Positions 36,746-45,025 of a stretch of 64,000 nt of DNA are shown one piece after another. Each line of letters opens with the position of its first letter. Position 1 is the stretch's first letter. The stretch is from contig JAFTFT010000005.1 of the NCBI GenBank assembly GCA_017458335.1, forward strand, positions 268,058 to 332,057, in the 5' to 3' direction. The DNA is from Oscillospiraceae bacterium. GTDB lineage: Bacteria; Bacillota; Clostridia; Oscillospirales; Oscillospiraceae. The notes below the pieces were generated by a model. It was not told where the DNA came from. It made no database searches and worked only from the letters and a program-made list of their open reading frames with translations. The translations under genes and the position numbers were made by a program.

Positions 36746-38460
36746 CGCAGGAGATTTCGGATCTTCAGAAAAAGCGCGCCTGGAACCTGATCTGGAATGC
36801 CGCCGCGGATTACGGATTTACTCCTGACTTCAAATTCTACAACACCGACGGTACCGCCGATGTCTACTGGAACAGCATCTTCGGCCTGGCCCATAAACAC
36901 TATGACTACCCGCTGCTGAGCGGGCTCTTCCGCGGCCTGGAGCATGAGGAAGAAGCGGGGGAGTACGAGGCCCTGCTCTGGCTCGGCCTGGAAAACGCCC
37001 TGGTGGCGAAGGAGAAGGCCTCGCGCCCGGCCCTCGCGGTGCTGCAGCGGCGATACGCGGAAAAATTCCTGAAAGAATTCGGCGGCGCCCATACCGAAGA
37101 CGACCGCTTCTTTGACTTCCTGGCCGAAGCCCACTACCGGCGGCTCCTCGGCCTGCCGCAGCCGCTCTCCCGCTACGACCTCTCGCTCCTCGACGAGCTG
37201 GAGTTCTCCCCGGACCTGGACACCGAAGCCCTGGTGGCTGAGATGCGGCGCCTGCTCCTGAAGTGGTTTCAGATCCGTGCGCAGGAGCGCGCAACGGAGC
37301 ACCACCCCTGGAACCTCCCGTTCCTGAAGCACGCGGAGGAGCGCAAACGCGGAAAACAGAAGCTCCGCCCCTTCGGCCTCGGCCTTGCGGAACATCCCCA
37401 CCCGGACGACGGCGGCAGCGAGATGCCCGAGGACCTGCTCGAGCGCAAGACCTCCCTGTCGGAGTCCGAGCTGCGCGAGTTCATGGCCGAAAAGTACGGC
37501 CGGTCCCTTCTCCGTCCCGAGCAGATTGCCGAGCTGGAGAAGCGCCTCTGCTCCGGCAACCACCGCGGCTGCCACCTGCATGTGACCAAGGGGGAAGCCG
37601 CCTCCGCCCACATCCGCAACGGTTTTGAGGCCCTGCACAAGGAGCGGGAAGCGGCCCAGATCGCCCGCAACCGCGCGGCCTTCCACGCCCACGAGGCCCA
37701 GAACCGCATCGCCATCTCCCGCCTGGTGGAGAAGATCCAGAACTCCGTCCTGCTCTATCTCCAGCCCTATACCGTCCGCGGCAACGCGGGGGAGCTGGAG
37801 GCCGGACGCGTCTGGCGGGCGCTGGAGCTGGACGACGGCGACGTCTTCCGCCGGCGGGAAAATTCGAATGCCGGCGATGTCAGCGTGGACATTCTTCTCG
37901 ACGCCTCCACCTCCCAGAAGGGGAGACTGGAGAGCATCTCCGGCCAGGCCTTCTGCATCGCCGAAGCCCTGACCCGCTGCGCCGTTCCCTGCCGGGTGAT
38001 GGGCTTCTGCTCCATGACCGGCTATACCATCGTCCGGATCTTCCGCGACTATTCGGAGACCGGGAAGAACGAGCGCATCTTCGACTATGTCTCCAACGGC
38101 TGCAACCGCGACGGCCTCGCCGTGCGCACCGCGGCCGAGCTCATGAAGGCCTCCGCCTGCGAGCACCGCCTTCTGATCGTCCTCTCGGACGTAAAGCCCC
38201 AGGACGTGGTGCGCATCCGGGACGAGGAGGAAGACAGCTTCAGCTCCTACGAAAAGGAGACCGGCATTCGGGACACGGCCTATGAGGTGCGCCGGGCCCG
38301 GGCCGAGGGCATCGCGGTGATCTGCGTCTTCACCGGCGAGGACGAGGACCTGCCCGCCGCGAGAACGGTCTACGGCCGCGACTTCGCCCGCATCCGCTCC
38401 ATCGACCAGCTGGCGGACACCGTCGGCCTCCTGATCCAGAACCAGATCAAAAATATCTGA
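36742..38460 (+). CDS. VWA-domain protein, partner of the MoxR-type ATPase
   Basis: A 572-residue cytoplasmic protein. Residues 1-360 are helical and charged; the C-terminal third is a von Willebrand A domain with MIDAS residues in VDILLDASTSQKG near 391-403, NRDGLAVRTAA, and LIVLSDVKPQD. This layout matches CobT/NorD-like partners of MoxR ATPases. There is no signal peptide. Followed by a GC-rich hairpin and T run. Target protein unknown; chaperone-like activation of a metalloenzyme is the family precedent. Confidence 0.85.
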   Translation: MTQEISDLQKKRAWNLIWNAAADYGFTPDFKFYNTDGTADVYWNSIFGLAHKHYDYPLLSGLFRGLEHEEEAGEYEALLWLGLENALVAKEKASRPALAVLQRRYAEKFLKEFGGAHTEDDRFFDFLAEAHYRRLLGLPQPLSRYDLSLLDELEFSPDLDTEALVAEMRRLLLKWFQIRAQERATEHHPWNLPFLKHAEERKRGKQKLRPFGLGLAEHPHPDDGGSEMPEDLLERKTSLSESELREFMAEKYGRSLLRPEQIAELEKRLCSGNHRGCHLHVTKGEAASAHIRNGFEALHKEREAAQIARNRAAFHAHEAQNRIAISRLVEKIQNSVLLYLQPYTVRGNAGELEAGRVWRALELDDGDVFRRRENSNAGDVSVDILLDASTSQKGRLESISGQAFCIAEALTRCAVPCRVMGFCSMTGYTIVRIFRDYSETGKNERIFDYVSNGCNRDGLAVRTAAELMKASACEHRLLIVLSDVKPQDVVRIRDEEEDSFSSYEKETGIRDTAYEVRRARAEGIAVICVFTGEDEDLPAARTVYGRDFARIRSIDQLADTVGLLIQNQIKNI

Positions 38461-38508
38461 ACGCCCGCTCGGAAGCTCGCTCCGCAAAACGCACATACTG
38501 TTCTTCCA

Positions 38509-38650
38509 CCCGCGCAGCGGGCGGGCAGAGCGGCGTTTATTTTTTTGCTTTCTGTAAGGATTGACCGCCGATCCTCCCGCTGATCTACCCGCCCGCGCAG
38601 CGGGCGGGCAGAGCGGCGTTTAATTTTTTTGCCTTCTGTAAGGATTGACC
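38509..38650 (+). repeat. Two 58/59-bp direct repeats, each with hairpin, T run and promoter-like end
   Basis: Copies at 38509-38566 and 38592-38650 differ at only a few bases. Each has CCCGCGCAGCGGGCGGG, a T-rich run, and ends TGTAAGGATTGACC. The first copy acts as a terminator for the VWA gene; the second supplies the -35 box of the next gene. Confidence 0.88.
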
Positions 38651-38673
38651 ATCACCCCCGTCTGTGCTACAAT
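38645..38673 (+). promoter_or_regulatory. Promoter of the first VanY-like gene
   Basis: TTGACC at 38645 and TACAAT at 38668 are 17 bases apart. The -35 box is the end of the second direct repeat. Confidence 0.7.
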
Positions 38674-38710
38674 AAACTATCACTTTGTTTTGACTAAGGA
38701 GGGGCGATCC

Positions 38711-39625
38711 ATGAGATACAGTCGTCCTGTTCGCCTGATTTTCGGGATTGTGATTCTGATTGCCTTCGGCTGGTACATGGCGCAGTGGATGACCAACAGC
38801 GTGATGAGCAATGACGTCGGCAGAACGGAGCAGAGCCCCGCCGCGGCCGCCCCGGCGGTACAGGCCGCCCCCGCAGCCGAGACGACGATCGAGGCGACCC
38901 CCGTCGAGGCCGCTCCGGTCGAGGCTTCGCCCGTGCCGTCACCGACGAGCGCGCCTACCCGCCCGGAGGAGCTCAAGGCCGCGGCGCTGGGTCTGCCCGC
39001 ACCGCCGGCCATCAACATCCATGACTGGCAGTATGTCCTCGTAAACGGCGACCACCCCATCGAGCCGCTGTATTATCAGCCGGAGACCCTGGCCTATCTG
39101 AACATGGTCGGCGACGACACGGACATCCGGACGGACTATGACCCGAACCGCCAGATGGTGGACATCTCCATTGCCCAGCCGCTCATCGACATGGTCCAGG
39201 GCTGCAGGGCGGCCGGTCTCCCGGTGTATCTCTCCTCCGGCTTCCGGGACTACGGCTCCCAGCAGGCCAACTTCGACCGCGTCTGTGCCAACAACGGCAT
39301 CTCCGACGGCAAGAACGCCGAGGGCAACTACATCACCATGCCCGCCGGCTGCAGCGAGCACCAGACCGGCCTCTGCATCGACATCACCGACGTCTATCAT
39401 GAGATCAAGAACGATTCCATCGCCGAGGTCCCCACGGTCCAGTGGCTGGCGCAGCACTGCGCGGAATACGGCTTTATTCTCCGCTTCCCGACGGAGAAGC
39501 GGGGCATCACCCACGTGATGGGCGAGTCCTGGCATTTCCGCTACGTGGGCCAGGAGGCGGCGCGCTACATGACGGACAACAACCTCTGCCTGGAGGAGTT
39601 CGTCGACCTGTACAGCGAGGTGTGA
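38711..39625 (+). CDS. VanY-type D-alanyl-D-alanine carboxypeptidase, membrane anchored
   Basis: A 304-residue M15B peptidase that trims the terminal D-alanine of peptidoglycan stem peptides outside the cell. An N-terminal membrane helix (about 7-28) is followed by a Pro/Ala/Glu-rich linker to about 95 and then the catalytic domain: SSGFRDYGSQQ, zinc ligands in SEHQTGLCIDITD (H and D) and the final H in SWHFRYVG. AAGGAGG before 38711 sets the start. The linker would place the enzyme in the wall layer. A second VanY-type gene follows 13 bases later. Confidence 0.92.
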   Translation: MRYSRPVRLIFGIVILIAFGWYMAQWMTNSVMSNDVGRTEQSPAAAAPAVQAAPAAETTIEATPVEAAPVEASPVPSPTSAPTRPEELKAAALGLPAPPAINIHDWQYVLVNGDHPIEPLYYQPETLAYLNMVGDDTDIRTDYDPNRQMVDISIAQPLIDMVQGCRAAGLPVYLSSGFRDYGSQQANFDRVCANNGISDGKNAEGNYITMPAGCSEHQTGLCIDITDVYHEIKNDSIAEVPTVQWLAQHCAEYGFILRFPTEKRGITHVMGESWHFRYVGQEAARYMTDNNLCLEEFVDLYSEV

Positions 39626-39638
39626 GATCACTGCCGAT

Positions 39639-40469
39639 ATGACCAAAATGAAGAGAGTTTTCCTGTCCTGCCTGACAGCGCTTCTTCTGCTGTCCCTGTG
39701 CCTGAGCCTGGCCGCCTGCGGCGTCCGCAAAACCTCGGACCTGACGGAGGAGACCCCGGCCGCTCAGGCCGCCTCCGGCGCTGCCGACACTGCTCCGGCG
39801 GAGATCGTGGCCGAGCCGAACCCCACACCCACCCCGACGCCGACCCCCACGCCGGACCCCAAGCCTGATATTGATATCAACAGCTTTGAGTTCCTTCTGG
39901 CCAACTCCTACAACTCCATCGGCATGGAGTACCGCCCGGAGTATTCCAACTTCGAGGGCCAGGGCATCGACGCGCGGATCTATGACGCGGCGATGGCCTT
40001 CCTGACCGCGGCCCGGGAAGCGGGCTTTGAGTGCTGGATCAGCGCGGCCTTCCGCAATTCGGAATTCCTGAATACCTGGTTTCTGTCCTATTACAACCAC
40101 GTCTACAACCGGGACCCGGTGGAGGCTGCGAATCACTTCCTGGCCCAGGGCCTTGACGAGCACCAGACCGGTCTCGCCATCGACTTTACGGACCAGGTCT
40201 GGCGCAGCGGCCTGTATGAGATCTGGGACGACCCCGAGATGGCCGATACCGCGCTCTACAAGTGGCTGGTGGAGCACTGCACGGAATACGGCTTCATCCT
40301 GCGCTACCCCGAGGGCAAGGAGCAGTTCTACGGCGTGGCCTGCCGCCACCCGGCCCACTTCCGTTATGTGGGCGTCGAGGCCGCGGAGTATATTACGGAG
40401 CATAACCTCTGCCTGGAGGAGTTTCTCCTGATGTATGAGGGGAACACCGTCTTCCTGCCGAAGCCCTGA
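39639..40469 (+). CDS. VanY-type D,D-carboxypeptidase lipoprotein
   Basis: A 276-residue M15B peptidase with a lipoprotein signal: hydrophobic stretch ending LSLAAC, so the mature protein would be lipid-anchored at the cysteine near residue 27. A threonine-proline repeat (PTPTPTPTPTPDP) forms a spacer. Zinc-site motifs are DEHQTGLAIDFTD and AHFRYVG; SAAFRNSEF replaces the usual SGFR. MKRVFLS at 39648 is an alternative start. Lies close behind the first VanY-type gene, and the two proteins share the same catalytic layout but different anchors. Confidence 0.9.
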   Translation: MTKMKRVFLSCLTALLLLSLCLSLAACGVRKTSDLTEETPAAQAASGAADTAPAEIVAEPNPTPTPTPTPTPDPKPDIDINSFEFLLANSYNSIGMEYRPEYSNFEGQGIDARIYDAAMAFLTAAREAGFECWISAAFRNSEFLNTWFLSYYNHVYNRDPVEAANHFLAQGLDEHQTGLAIDFTDQVWRSGLYEIWDDPEMADTALYKWLVEHCTEYGFILRYPEGKEQFYGVACRHPAHFRYVGVEAAEYITEHNLCLEEFLLMYEGNTVFLPKP

Positions 40470-40472
40470 GAC

Positions 40473-40895
40473 ATGAGTATGAACGAATCTGCGAACAACA
40501 AAACGGCACAGAAGCCTGAAAAAGCACGCTACACCCGCGACCTGATCATCGCGGGCGTCCTGCTTCTCGCGGCCCTGGCGCTGTTTTTCCTGATGCGCTC
40601 CCGCCAGGCCCGCGATACCGGCACCGGCGCCCAGGCGGTCGTCACCGTCGACGGGCAGGAGGTCGGCCGCTACCCCCTGCAAAAAAGCGGCACCTTCCCC
40701 CTCAACGGCGGCAGCAACATCCTCGTCGTCGAAAACGGCGAAGCCTGGGTCAGCGACGCCGACTGCCCCGACAAGGTCTGCATGGGCATGGGAAAGATCA
40801 GCCGCAACGGCGAGTTCATCGCCTGCCTGCCGAACCGTCTTCTGATCGTCGTCGAAGGCGCGGCGGAACAGTCGCCCGTGGACGGCATGACCTGA
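40473..40895 (+). CDS. NusG domain II-containing membrane protein
   Basis: A 140-residue protein with one membrane helix at about 25-44 and an extracytoplasmic NusG-II-like domain carrying the family signature CPDKVCMGMGKISRNGEFIACL. Such proteins are usually encoded next to a Gx transporter, as here, and often near flavin or Rnf genes. It starts three bases after the preceding stop. The three conserved cysteines could form a redox or metal site, but the function is not established. Confidence 0.88.
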   Translation: MSMNESANNKTAQKPEKARYTRDLIIAGVLLLAALALFFLMRSRQARDTGTGAQAVVTVDGQEVGRYPLQKSGTFPLNGGSNILVVENGEAWVSDADCPDKVCMGMGKISRNGEFIACLPNRLLIVVEGAAEQSPVDGMT

Positions 40896-40899
40896 GTCC

Positions 40900-41403
40900 G
40901 TGAAGCCCATGAAGACAAAGAAGCTGACGGTCATGGCCCTGACCACGGCCCTCGCGATGATTCTCTCCTTTGTGGAGAGCCAGATCCCCGCCTTCGTGGC
41001 GGTCCCCGGGGTGAAGATGGGCCTTGCGAACATCGCGGTGGTCTTCGCCCTGTACAAGCTGGGCTGGAAGGAGGCCGCGGCCGTCTCCCTGGTGCGTGTG
41101 GTTCTGGTCTCGCTCCTCTTCGGCAGCATCGCGAGCCTTTTCTACAGCTTTGCCGGGGCGGTGCTGAGCCTCGCGGGCATGGGCCTTCTGAAGCGGAGCG
41201 GGAAGTTCACCGAGATCGTCGTGAGCGTGGCCGGCGGCATCCTGCACAACATCGGCCAGATCGCCATGGCAAGCCTCATCCTCGAGACCGACGCCCTGCG
41301 CTATTATCTGCCCTTCCTGCTCGTGAGCGGGACCGTCGCCGGCGTGGTCATCGGCGTGGTCTCGGCGATCATGGTCAAAAGGATCCGGATCGATACGGAC
41401 TGA
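40900..41403 (+). CDS. Gx transporter family protein (heptaprenyl diphosphate synthase component I-like)
   Basis: A 167-residue membrane protein with about five helices and the family start TVMALTTALAMILSFVESQIP, VPGVKMGLANIAVVFALY and GGILHNIGQ. Length is normal. GTG at 40900 or ATG at 40909 may be used; no clear ribosome site is seen, suggesting coupling with the NusG-II gene four bases upstream. Despite its historical name it is probably a small-molecule transporter of the ECF S-component-like kind. Confidence 0.88.
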   Translation: MKPMKTKKLTVMALTTALAMILSFVESQIPAFVAVPGVKMGLANIAVVFALYKLGWKEAAAVSLVRVVLVSLLFGSIASLFYSFAGAVLSLAGMGLLKRSGKFTEIVVSVAGGILHNIGQIAMASLILETDALRYYLPFLLVSGTVAGVVIGVVSAIMVKRIRIDTD

Positions 41404-41408
41404 AAAAA

Positions 41409-41440
41409 GCAGGTTCCCCCGCCACCGGCGGGGGAACTGC
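41409..41440. repeat. GC-rich intergenic palindrome after the Gx transporter gene
   Basis: GCAGGTTCCCCCGCC and GGCGGGGGAACTGC around an ACC loop, beginning six bases after the stop. A weak T-rich stretch follows at some distance, so terminator function is possible but not clear. Confidence 0.78.
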
Positions 41441-41482
41441 TATACTTGGTTTCTTTTGTCTATACAATGCCCGGAGAATAAC

Positions 41483-41511
41483 TTGCGGTTTTCTCCGGTT
41501 TTCGTTATAAT
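41483..41511 (+). promoter_or_regulatory. Promoter of the FeS/FAD oxidoreductase gene
   Basis: TTGCGG at 41483 and TATAAT at 41506, 17 bases apart, about 60 bases before the start codon. Confidence 0.65.
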
Positions 41512-41569
41512 GTTATCAGACATATCATGCGTTATCTTGAATTCAAAAATCTATTTAAGGAGAGAGAAC

Positions 41570-44251
41570 ATGGCAGAACTGAGACCGAAAATCGTCAAAC
41601 TGTGTCACATCGTCGGGGGCCTCACCGGCGTCGTGAACAAAATTGACGAGAACGCCCCCGAGTACTACAGCCTTGCGAGCATCGTGACCGACGACGAGGC
41701 GGACGTCGCCATCGCGGCCGGCCTGCGCAAGGTCCGCACCGCCGGCTATCTCGCGAAGAAGGTCGGCAAGCCCGTGGAAGAGGTGGAAAAGCTTGCCAAG
41801 CACCTGGCCTGGATCGGCGTTTTCCGCTGCACCTATGACGAAAACCTCGGCGAGGACGTCTACTTCATGCAGATCTTCGCCCCCGGCATCATGGAGATGC
41901 TCGTCAACAACCAGGAGCTCCTGGATACCCACCCCGAGGTCGGCCGCGCCTTCGAGGAATACACCCGCATCCGCATGCAGACCATGTCGCCTCTGATCCC
42001 GAACGGCTACGGCCTGATGCGCGTCGTCCCGGTGGAGAGCGCCATCAAGGACATTCCGAACGTGCACGACTATGAGAAGCTCAGCTATTACCTGAACAAG
42101 TACGACCGCTTCTGCGTCTCGCCCTGCTCCTGCCGCGCCTCCCGCAGCAGCATCAATGACGGCTGCGGCCACCTGGCCGAGGAGATGTGCATCCAGATGG
42201 GCAAGGGCGCCGAGCACTACATCCGCACCGGCCGCGCCCGTGAGATCACCCGCGAAGAGGCGCTCGAGATCATTCAGCGCGCCGAGGAAAACGGCCTCAT
42301 GCACGATATCCCCAACATCGAGGAAGCCGGCGAAAGCGCCGCCATCTGCAACTGCTGCGCCTGCGCCTGCTTCGGCCTGCGCGTCGGCCTGATGTTCGGC
42401 GCCCGTGACGCGATTCGTTCCAACTTCGTCGCCGAGGTCGACGAGGCGAAGTGCGTGGCCTGCGCCCAGTGCGTCGAGGTCTGTCCCGCCAACGCCCTGA
42501 AGCTGGGCCAGAAGCTCTGCACCACCGTGAACATCGCGCCCCAGAAGTATACGAAGCTCTCCGAGCATCTCGTCTCCAAGGACGCCTGGAACCCGAACTA
42601 CCGCGAGAACCGCGAGGACGTTCTGCCCAGCGGTACCGCCCCCTGCAAGGTCGCCTGTCCCGCCCACATCCCCGTCCAGGGCTATCTCAAGCTCGCCGCC
42701 CAGGGCCGCTATGAGGACGCGCTGGATCTGATCCGGACCGAGAACCCCCTGCCCGCCGTCTGCGGCCGCATCTGCAACCGGAAGTGCGAGAGCGAGTGCA
42801 CCCGCGGCAGCGTCGACGAGGCCGTCGCCATTGATGAGGTCAAGCGCTTCATCGCCGACCACGACCTGAATCTGGAGACCCGCCGCATCCCGAAGATGGT
42901 CAACCAGATCGGCCGTCCCTATACCGAGAAGATCGCCGTCATCGGCTCCGGCCCGGCCGGACTGAGCTGTGCCTACTTCCTCGCGAAGAAGGGCTACCCC
43001 GTCACGGTCTTCGACCGCAACCCGGTTCCCGGCGGCATGCTGACCCTCGGCATCCCGAACTTCCGCCTCGAGAAGGATGTCCTGAACGCCGAGATCGACA
43101 TCATCCGCGAGATGGGCGTCGAGTTTAAGTGCGGCGTCGAGGTCGGAAAGGACGTCACCCTTCAGCAGCTGCGTGAGCAGGGCTACAAGGGCTTCTACCT
43201 CGCCATCGGCGCGCAGAAGTCCGCCCCCCTCGGCATCCCCGGCGAGGATCTGAAGGGCGTCTGGGGCGGCGTCGACTTCCTGCGGGAAGTGAACTTCGGC
43301 TCCAGGCCCGAGATCGGAAAGCGCTGCGCCGTTGTCGGCGCGGGCAACGTCGCCATGGACGTCTGCCGCACGGCCGTCCGCCTCGGCGCCGAGGAGACAT
43401 ACATCCTCTACCGCCGCTCCGAGGCCGAGATGCCCGCCGATCCGGAAGAAGTCGGCGAGGCAAAGGCCGAGGGTGTTTCGTTCCGCTTCCTGAACGCTCC
43501 GGTCGAGATCCTCGGTGAGGACGGAAAGGTCACCGGCATCAGGGTGGAGATCATGGAACTCGGCGAGCCGGATGAAAAGGGCCGCCGGAAACCCGTCGGC
43601 ACCGGGAAGTTCGAGACCCTCGCGGTCGACTCCGTCATCGGCGCCATCGGCCAGCAGGTCGACTGGGGCAGCCTGGATGTGGGCGCGCTGAAGACCACGA
43701 AGAAGGGCACCGCCGAGGCCGACTCCCTCACGTATCAGACGGCCGAGCCGGACCTCTTTGTGGGCGGCGACGTCTATACCGGACCGAGCTTTGCCATCAA
43801 CGCCATCGCCGCCGGCAAGGAGGCTGCCATCTCCCTGCACCGCTATGTCCATCCCGGCCAGACCCTCACCATGGGCCGTGACCGCCGCGTCTATACCGCC
43901 CTGGATAAGGATCATGTCCAGCTCGAGGTCGCGGGCTTCGACAAGACCCGCCGCCAGATCCACGGCTACAACAAGGCCAAGGCGAAGACCTTCGCCGACG
44001 CCCGCGTGACCTTCACCGAGGAGCAGGTCCGCAAGGAGACCGCCCGCTGCCTCGGCTGCGGCGCCACCAAGGTGGATCCGTATCTCTGCATCGGCTGCGG
44101 CATCTGCACCACCCGCTGCAAGTTCGACGCCATCCACCTCAATAAGGTCCGCGACTGGCACGCCGGCAGCTTCGAGACCATGCCCATCAAGGCGGCGGCC
44201 GGCCTCGTGAAGAAGACCGGCGGCATCGTCAAGAGAACGGTGTCGAAGTAA
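41570..44251 (+). CDS. Multidomain iron-sulfur/FAD NAD(P) oxidoreductase (GltD/NfnB-like)
   Basis: An 893-residue cytoplasmic electron-transfer protein. Residues 1-290 form an N-terminal domain with cysteine clusters CSPCSCR and CNCCACACF; CVACAQCVEVCP near 300 binds a 4Fe-4S cluster; CKVACP, CGRICNRKCESEC near 345-420 match the GltD/DPD FeS domain; GSGPAGLSCAYFLAKKGYP near 460 binds FAD and VVGAGNVAMDVCRTAVRLGA near 590 binds NAD(P)H; a C-terminal CLGCG...CIGCGICTTRCKFDAI ferredoxin domain ends the protein. AAGGAGAG sets the start at 41570. Electron bifurcation or NADPH-ferredoxin transfer is plausible, but partner subunits are not adjacent; hypA follows after one base. Confidence 0.85.
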   Translation: MAELRPKIVKLCHIVGGLTGVVNKIDENAPEYYSLASIVTDDEADVAIAAGLRKVRTAGYLAKKVGKPVEEVEKLAKHLAWIGVFRCTYDENLGEDVYFMQIFAPGIMEMLVNNQELLDTHPEVGRAFEEYTRIRMQTMSPLIPNGYGLMRVVPVESAIKDIPNVHDYEKLSYYLNKYDRFCVSPCSCRASRSSINDGCGHLAEEMCIQMGKGAEHYIRTGRAREITREEALEIIQRAEENGLMHDIPNIEEAGESAAICNCCACACFGLRVGLMFGARDAIRSNFVAEVDEAKCVACAQCVEVCPANALKLGQKLCTTVNIAPQKYTKLSEHLVSKDAWNPNYRENREDVLPSGTAPCKVACPAHIPVQGYLKLAAQGRYEDALDLIRTENPLPAVCGRICNRKCESECTRGSVDEAVAIDEVKRFIADHDLNLETRRIPKMVNQIGRPYTEKIAVIGSGPAGLSCAYFLAKKGYPVTVFDRNPVPGGMLTLGIPNFRLEKDVLNAEIDIIREMGVEFKCGVEVGKDVTLQQLREQGYKGFYLAIGAQKSAPLGIPGEDLKGVWGGVDFLREVNFGSRPEIGKRCAVVGAGNVAMDVCRTAVRLGAEETYILYRRSEAEMPADPEEVGEAKAEGVSFRFLNAPVEILGEDGKVTGIRVEIMELGEPDEKGRRKPVGTGKFETLAVDSVIGAIGQQVDWGSLDVGALKTTKKGTAEADSLTYQTAEPDLFVGGDVYTGPSFAINAIAAGKEAAISLHRYVHPGQTLTMGRDRRVYTALDKDHVQLEVAGFDKTRRQIHGYNKAKAKTFADARVTFTEEQVRKETARCLGCGATKVDPYLCIGCGICTTRCKFDAIHLNKVRDWHAGSFETMPIKAAAGLVKKTGGIVKRTVSK

Positions 44252-44252
44252 C

Positions 44253-44594
44253 ATGCACGAGCTTGGGATCTGTGACGCGCTCCTGAAAATGGTACGCAGC
44301 ATCGCCGAGGAGGAAGCGCTGGAGGAGATCAGCCGCATCACGATTGAGGTCGGCTCCCTCAGCGGCGTCGTCCCCGCCTACATGTCCGACTGCTGGGAGG
44401 CCGTCACCGACGGCACCGAGCTCCAGGACGTGGAGTTCGTGGTCGAGGAGCTCGAGGGCACGGCCTGCTGCCTGGACTGCGGCGAGGAGTTCCCCGCGGA
44501 CGCCGGCCGCCTGCGCTGCCCGAACTGCGGCGGAGAGAAGCTCACCCCGCTCACCGGCCGCGACCTCACCCTGAAGGAAATCCTCGCGACATAA
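44253..44594 (+). CDS. hypA: HypA-like nickel/zinc metallochaperone
   Basis: A 113-residue HypA/HybF protein that delivers nickel during NiFe-hydrogenase maturation. MHEL at the N-terminus supplies the nickel-binding His2, and the zinc site is CCLDC plus CPNC near 72-91. Length is normal. It begins one base after the oxidoreductase stop, so the two are coupled. No hydrogenase or other hyp genes are in the window, so here it may serve the oxidoreductase or a distant nickel enzyme; the FeS/FAD protein itself shows no NiFe large-subunit motif. Confidence 0.88.
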   Translation: MHELGICDALLKMVRSIAEEEALEEISRITIEVGSLSGVVPAYMSDCWEAVTDGTELQDVEFVVEELEGTACCLDCGEEFPADAGRLRCPNCGGEKLTPLTGRDLTLKEILAT

Positions 44595-44599
44595 AACAA

Positions 44600-44622
44600 G
44601 GCCCCGCCGTCCGGCGGGGCCT
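44600..44622. repeat. GC-rich palindrome after hypA
   Basis: GGCCCCGCC and GGCGGGGCC around a GTCC loop. A second hairpin at 44646-44666 is followed by TTGTTTTT on the plus strand and can terminate the hypA transcript. Confidence 0.75.
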
Positions 44623-44645
44623 GTATCTCACGATGAATCTCTTCC

Positions 44646-44673
44646 ATCCCCCACTCCGCGGGGGATTGTTTTT
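44646..44673 (+). terminator. Hairpin terminator of hypA, also abutting a convergent small ORF
   Basis: ATCCCCC ACTCCGC GGGGGAT followed by TGTTTTTACTTTT. It lies six bases past the stop of the leftward small ORF at 44672. Confidence 0.75.
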
Positions 44674-44824
44674 ACTTTTCGTCCTTTGTGGTGACGTAGA
44701 CCTTGATAAGCTTTTTGATCTCCTCTTTGGTATACGTCTCCTGCGATGGATCCTCATCGATGATGTTACAAAGATCGAAAGCCATCGCTTTGCGCGTATC
44801 CTGCCGTTCTGCTTCTGTACCCAT
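44672..44824 (-). CDS. Small acidic protein, 50 residues, function unknown
   Basis: A 50-residue ORF, MGTEAERQDTRKAMAFD onward, with YTKEEIKKLIKVYV near 31-44, mostly helical by composition. AAAGGAG lies eight bases before the ATG, a strong reason to accept it as coding. No membrane segment. It is downstream of another small ORF and of the phosphotransacylase gene on the same strand, each small ORF being followed closely by a hairpin. I do not recognise a named family. Confidence 0.65.
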   Translation of the reverse strand: MGTEAERQDTRKAMAFDLCNIIDEDPSQETYTKEEIKKLIKVYVTTKDEK

Positions 44825-44863
44825 AGCGTTCGCTCCTTTCTTTTCTACGCTGAAATCTCCCTG

Positions 44864-44888
44864 CCATCCCCCGCGAAGCAGGGGATGG
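44864..44888. repeat. Hairpin between the two small ORFs
   Basis: CCATCCCC and GGGGATGG around a nine-base loop, four bases after the stop of the 41-residue ORF (minus strand). It resembles the hairpin at 44646-44666 in arm sequence. Confidence 0.72.
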
Positions 44889-44891
44889 TCT

Positions 44892-45017
44892 TTATTTTTC
44901 TTCTGTCGGCTTGAGGCTCTCATCCCCGGATTCGATGTACAGCAGAAAATTGTTGATTTTCTCTTCGCTCCATCCGGCGGCTCTGAGCCCGATGATCAGT
45001 CTGGCGATCTCTGTCAT
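44892..45017 (-). CDS. Small protein, 41 residues, function unknown
   Basis: A 41-residue ORF starting MTEIARLIIGLRAAGWSEEK with an amphipathic helix-turn-helix look (INNFLLYIESGDE) and no membrane segment. Its ATG is 8 bases after the phosphotransacylase stop, and GGAAGGAG within that gene's last codons provides the ribosome site at about 11 bases. It probably is cotranscribed with the phosphotransacylase. Not a recognised family. Confidence 0.6.
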   Translation of the reverse strand: MTEIARLIIGLRAAGWSEEKINNFLLYIESGDESLKPTEEK

Positions 45018-45025
45018 AGGCTTGC

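Noticed and set aside
38711-40469. Vancomycin resistance cluster
   Set aside because: Only VanY-type peptidases are present; no D-Ala-D-Lac or D-Ala-D-Ser ligase, VanH/T, VanX or two-component genes are seen.
44253-44594. NiFe hydrogenase operon
   Set aside because: Only hypA is present; the preceding oxidoreductase has ferredoxin, FAD and NAD(P) motifs but no NiFe large-subunit cysteine motifs.
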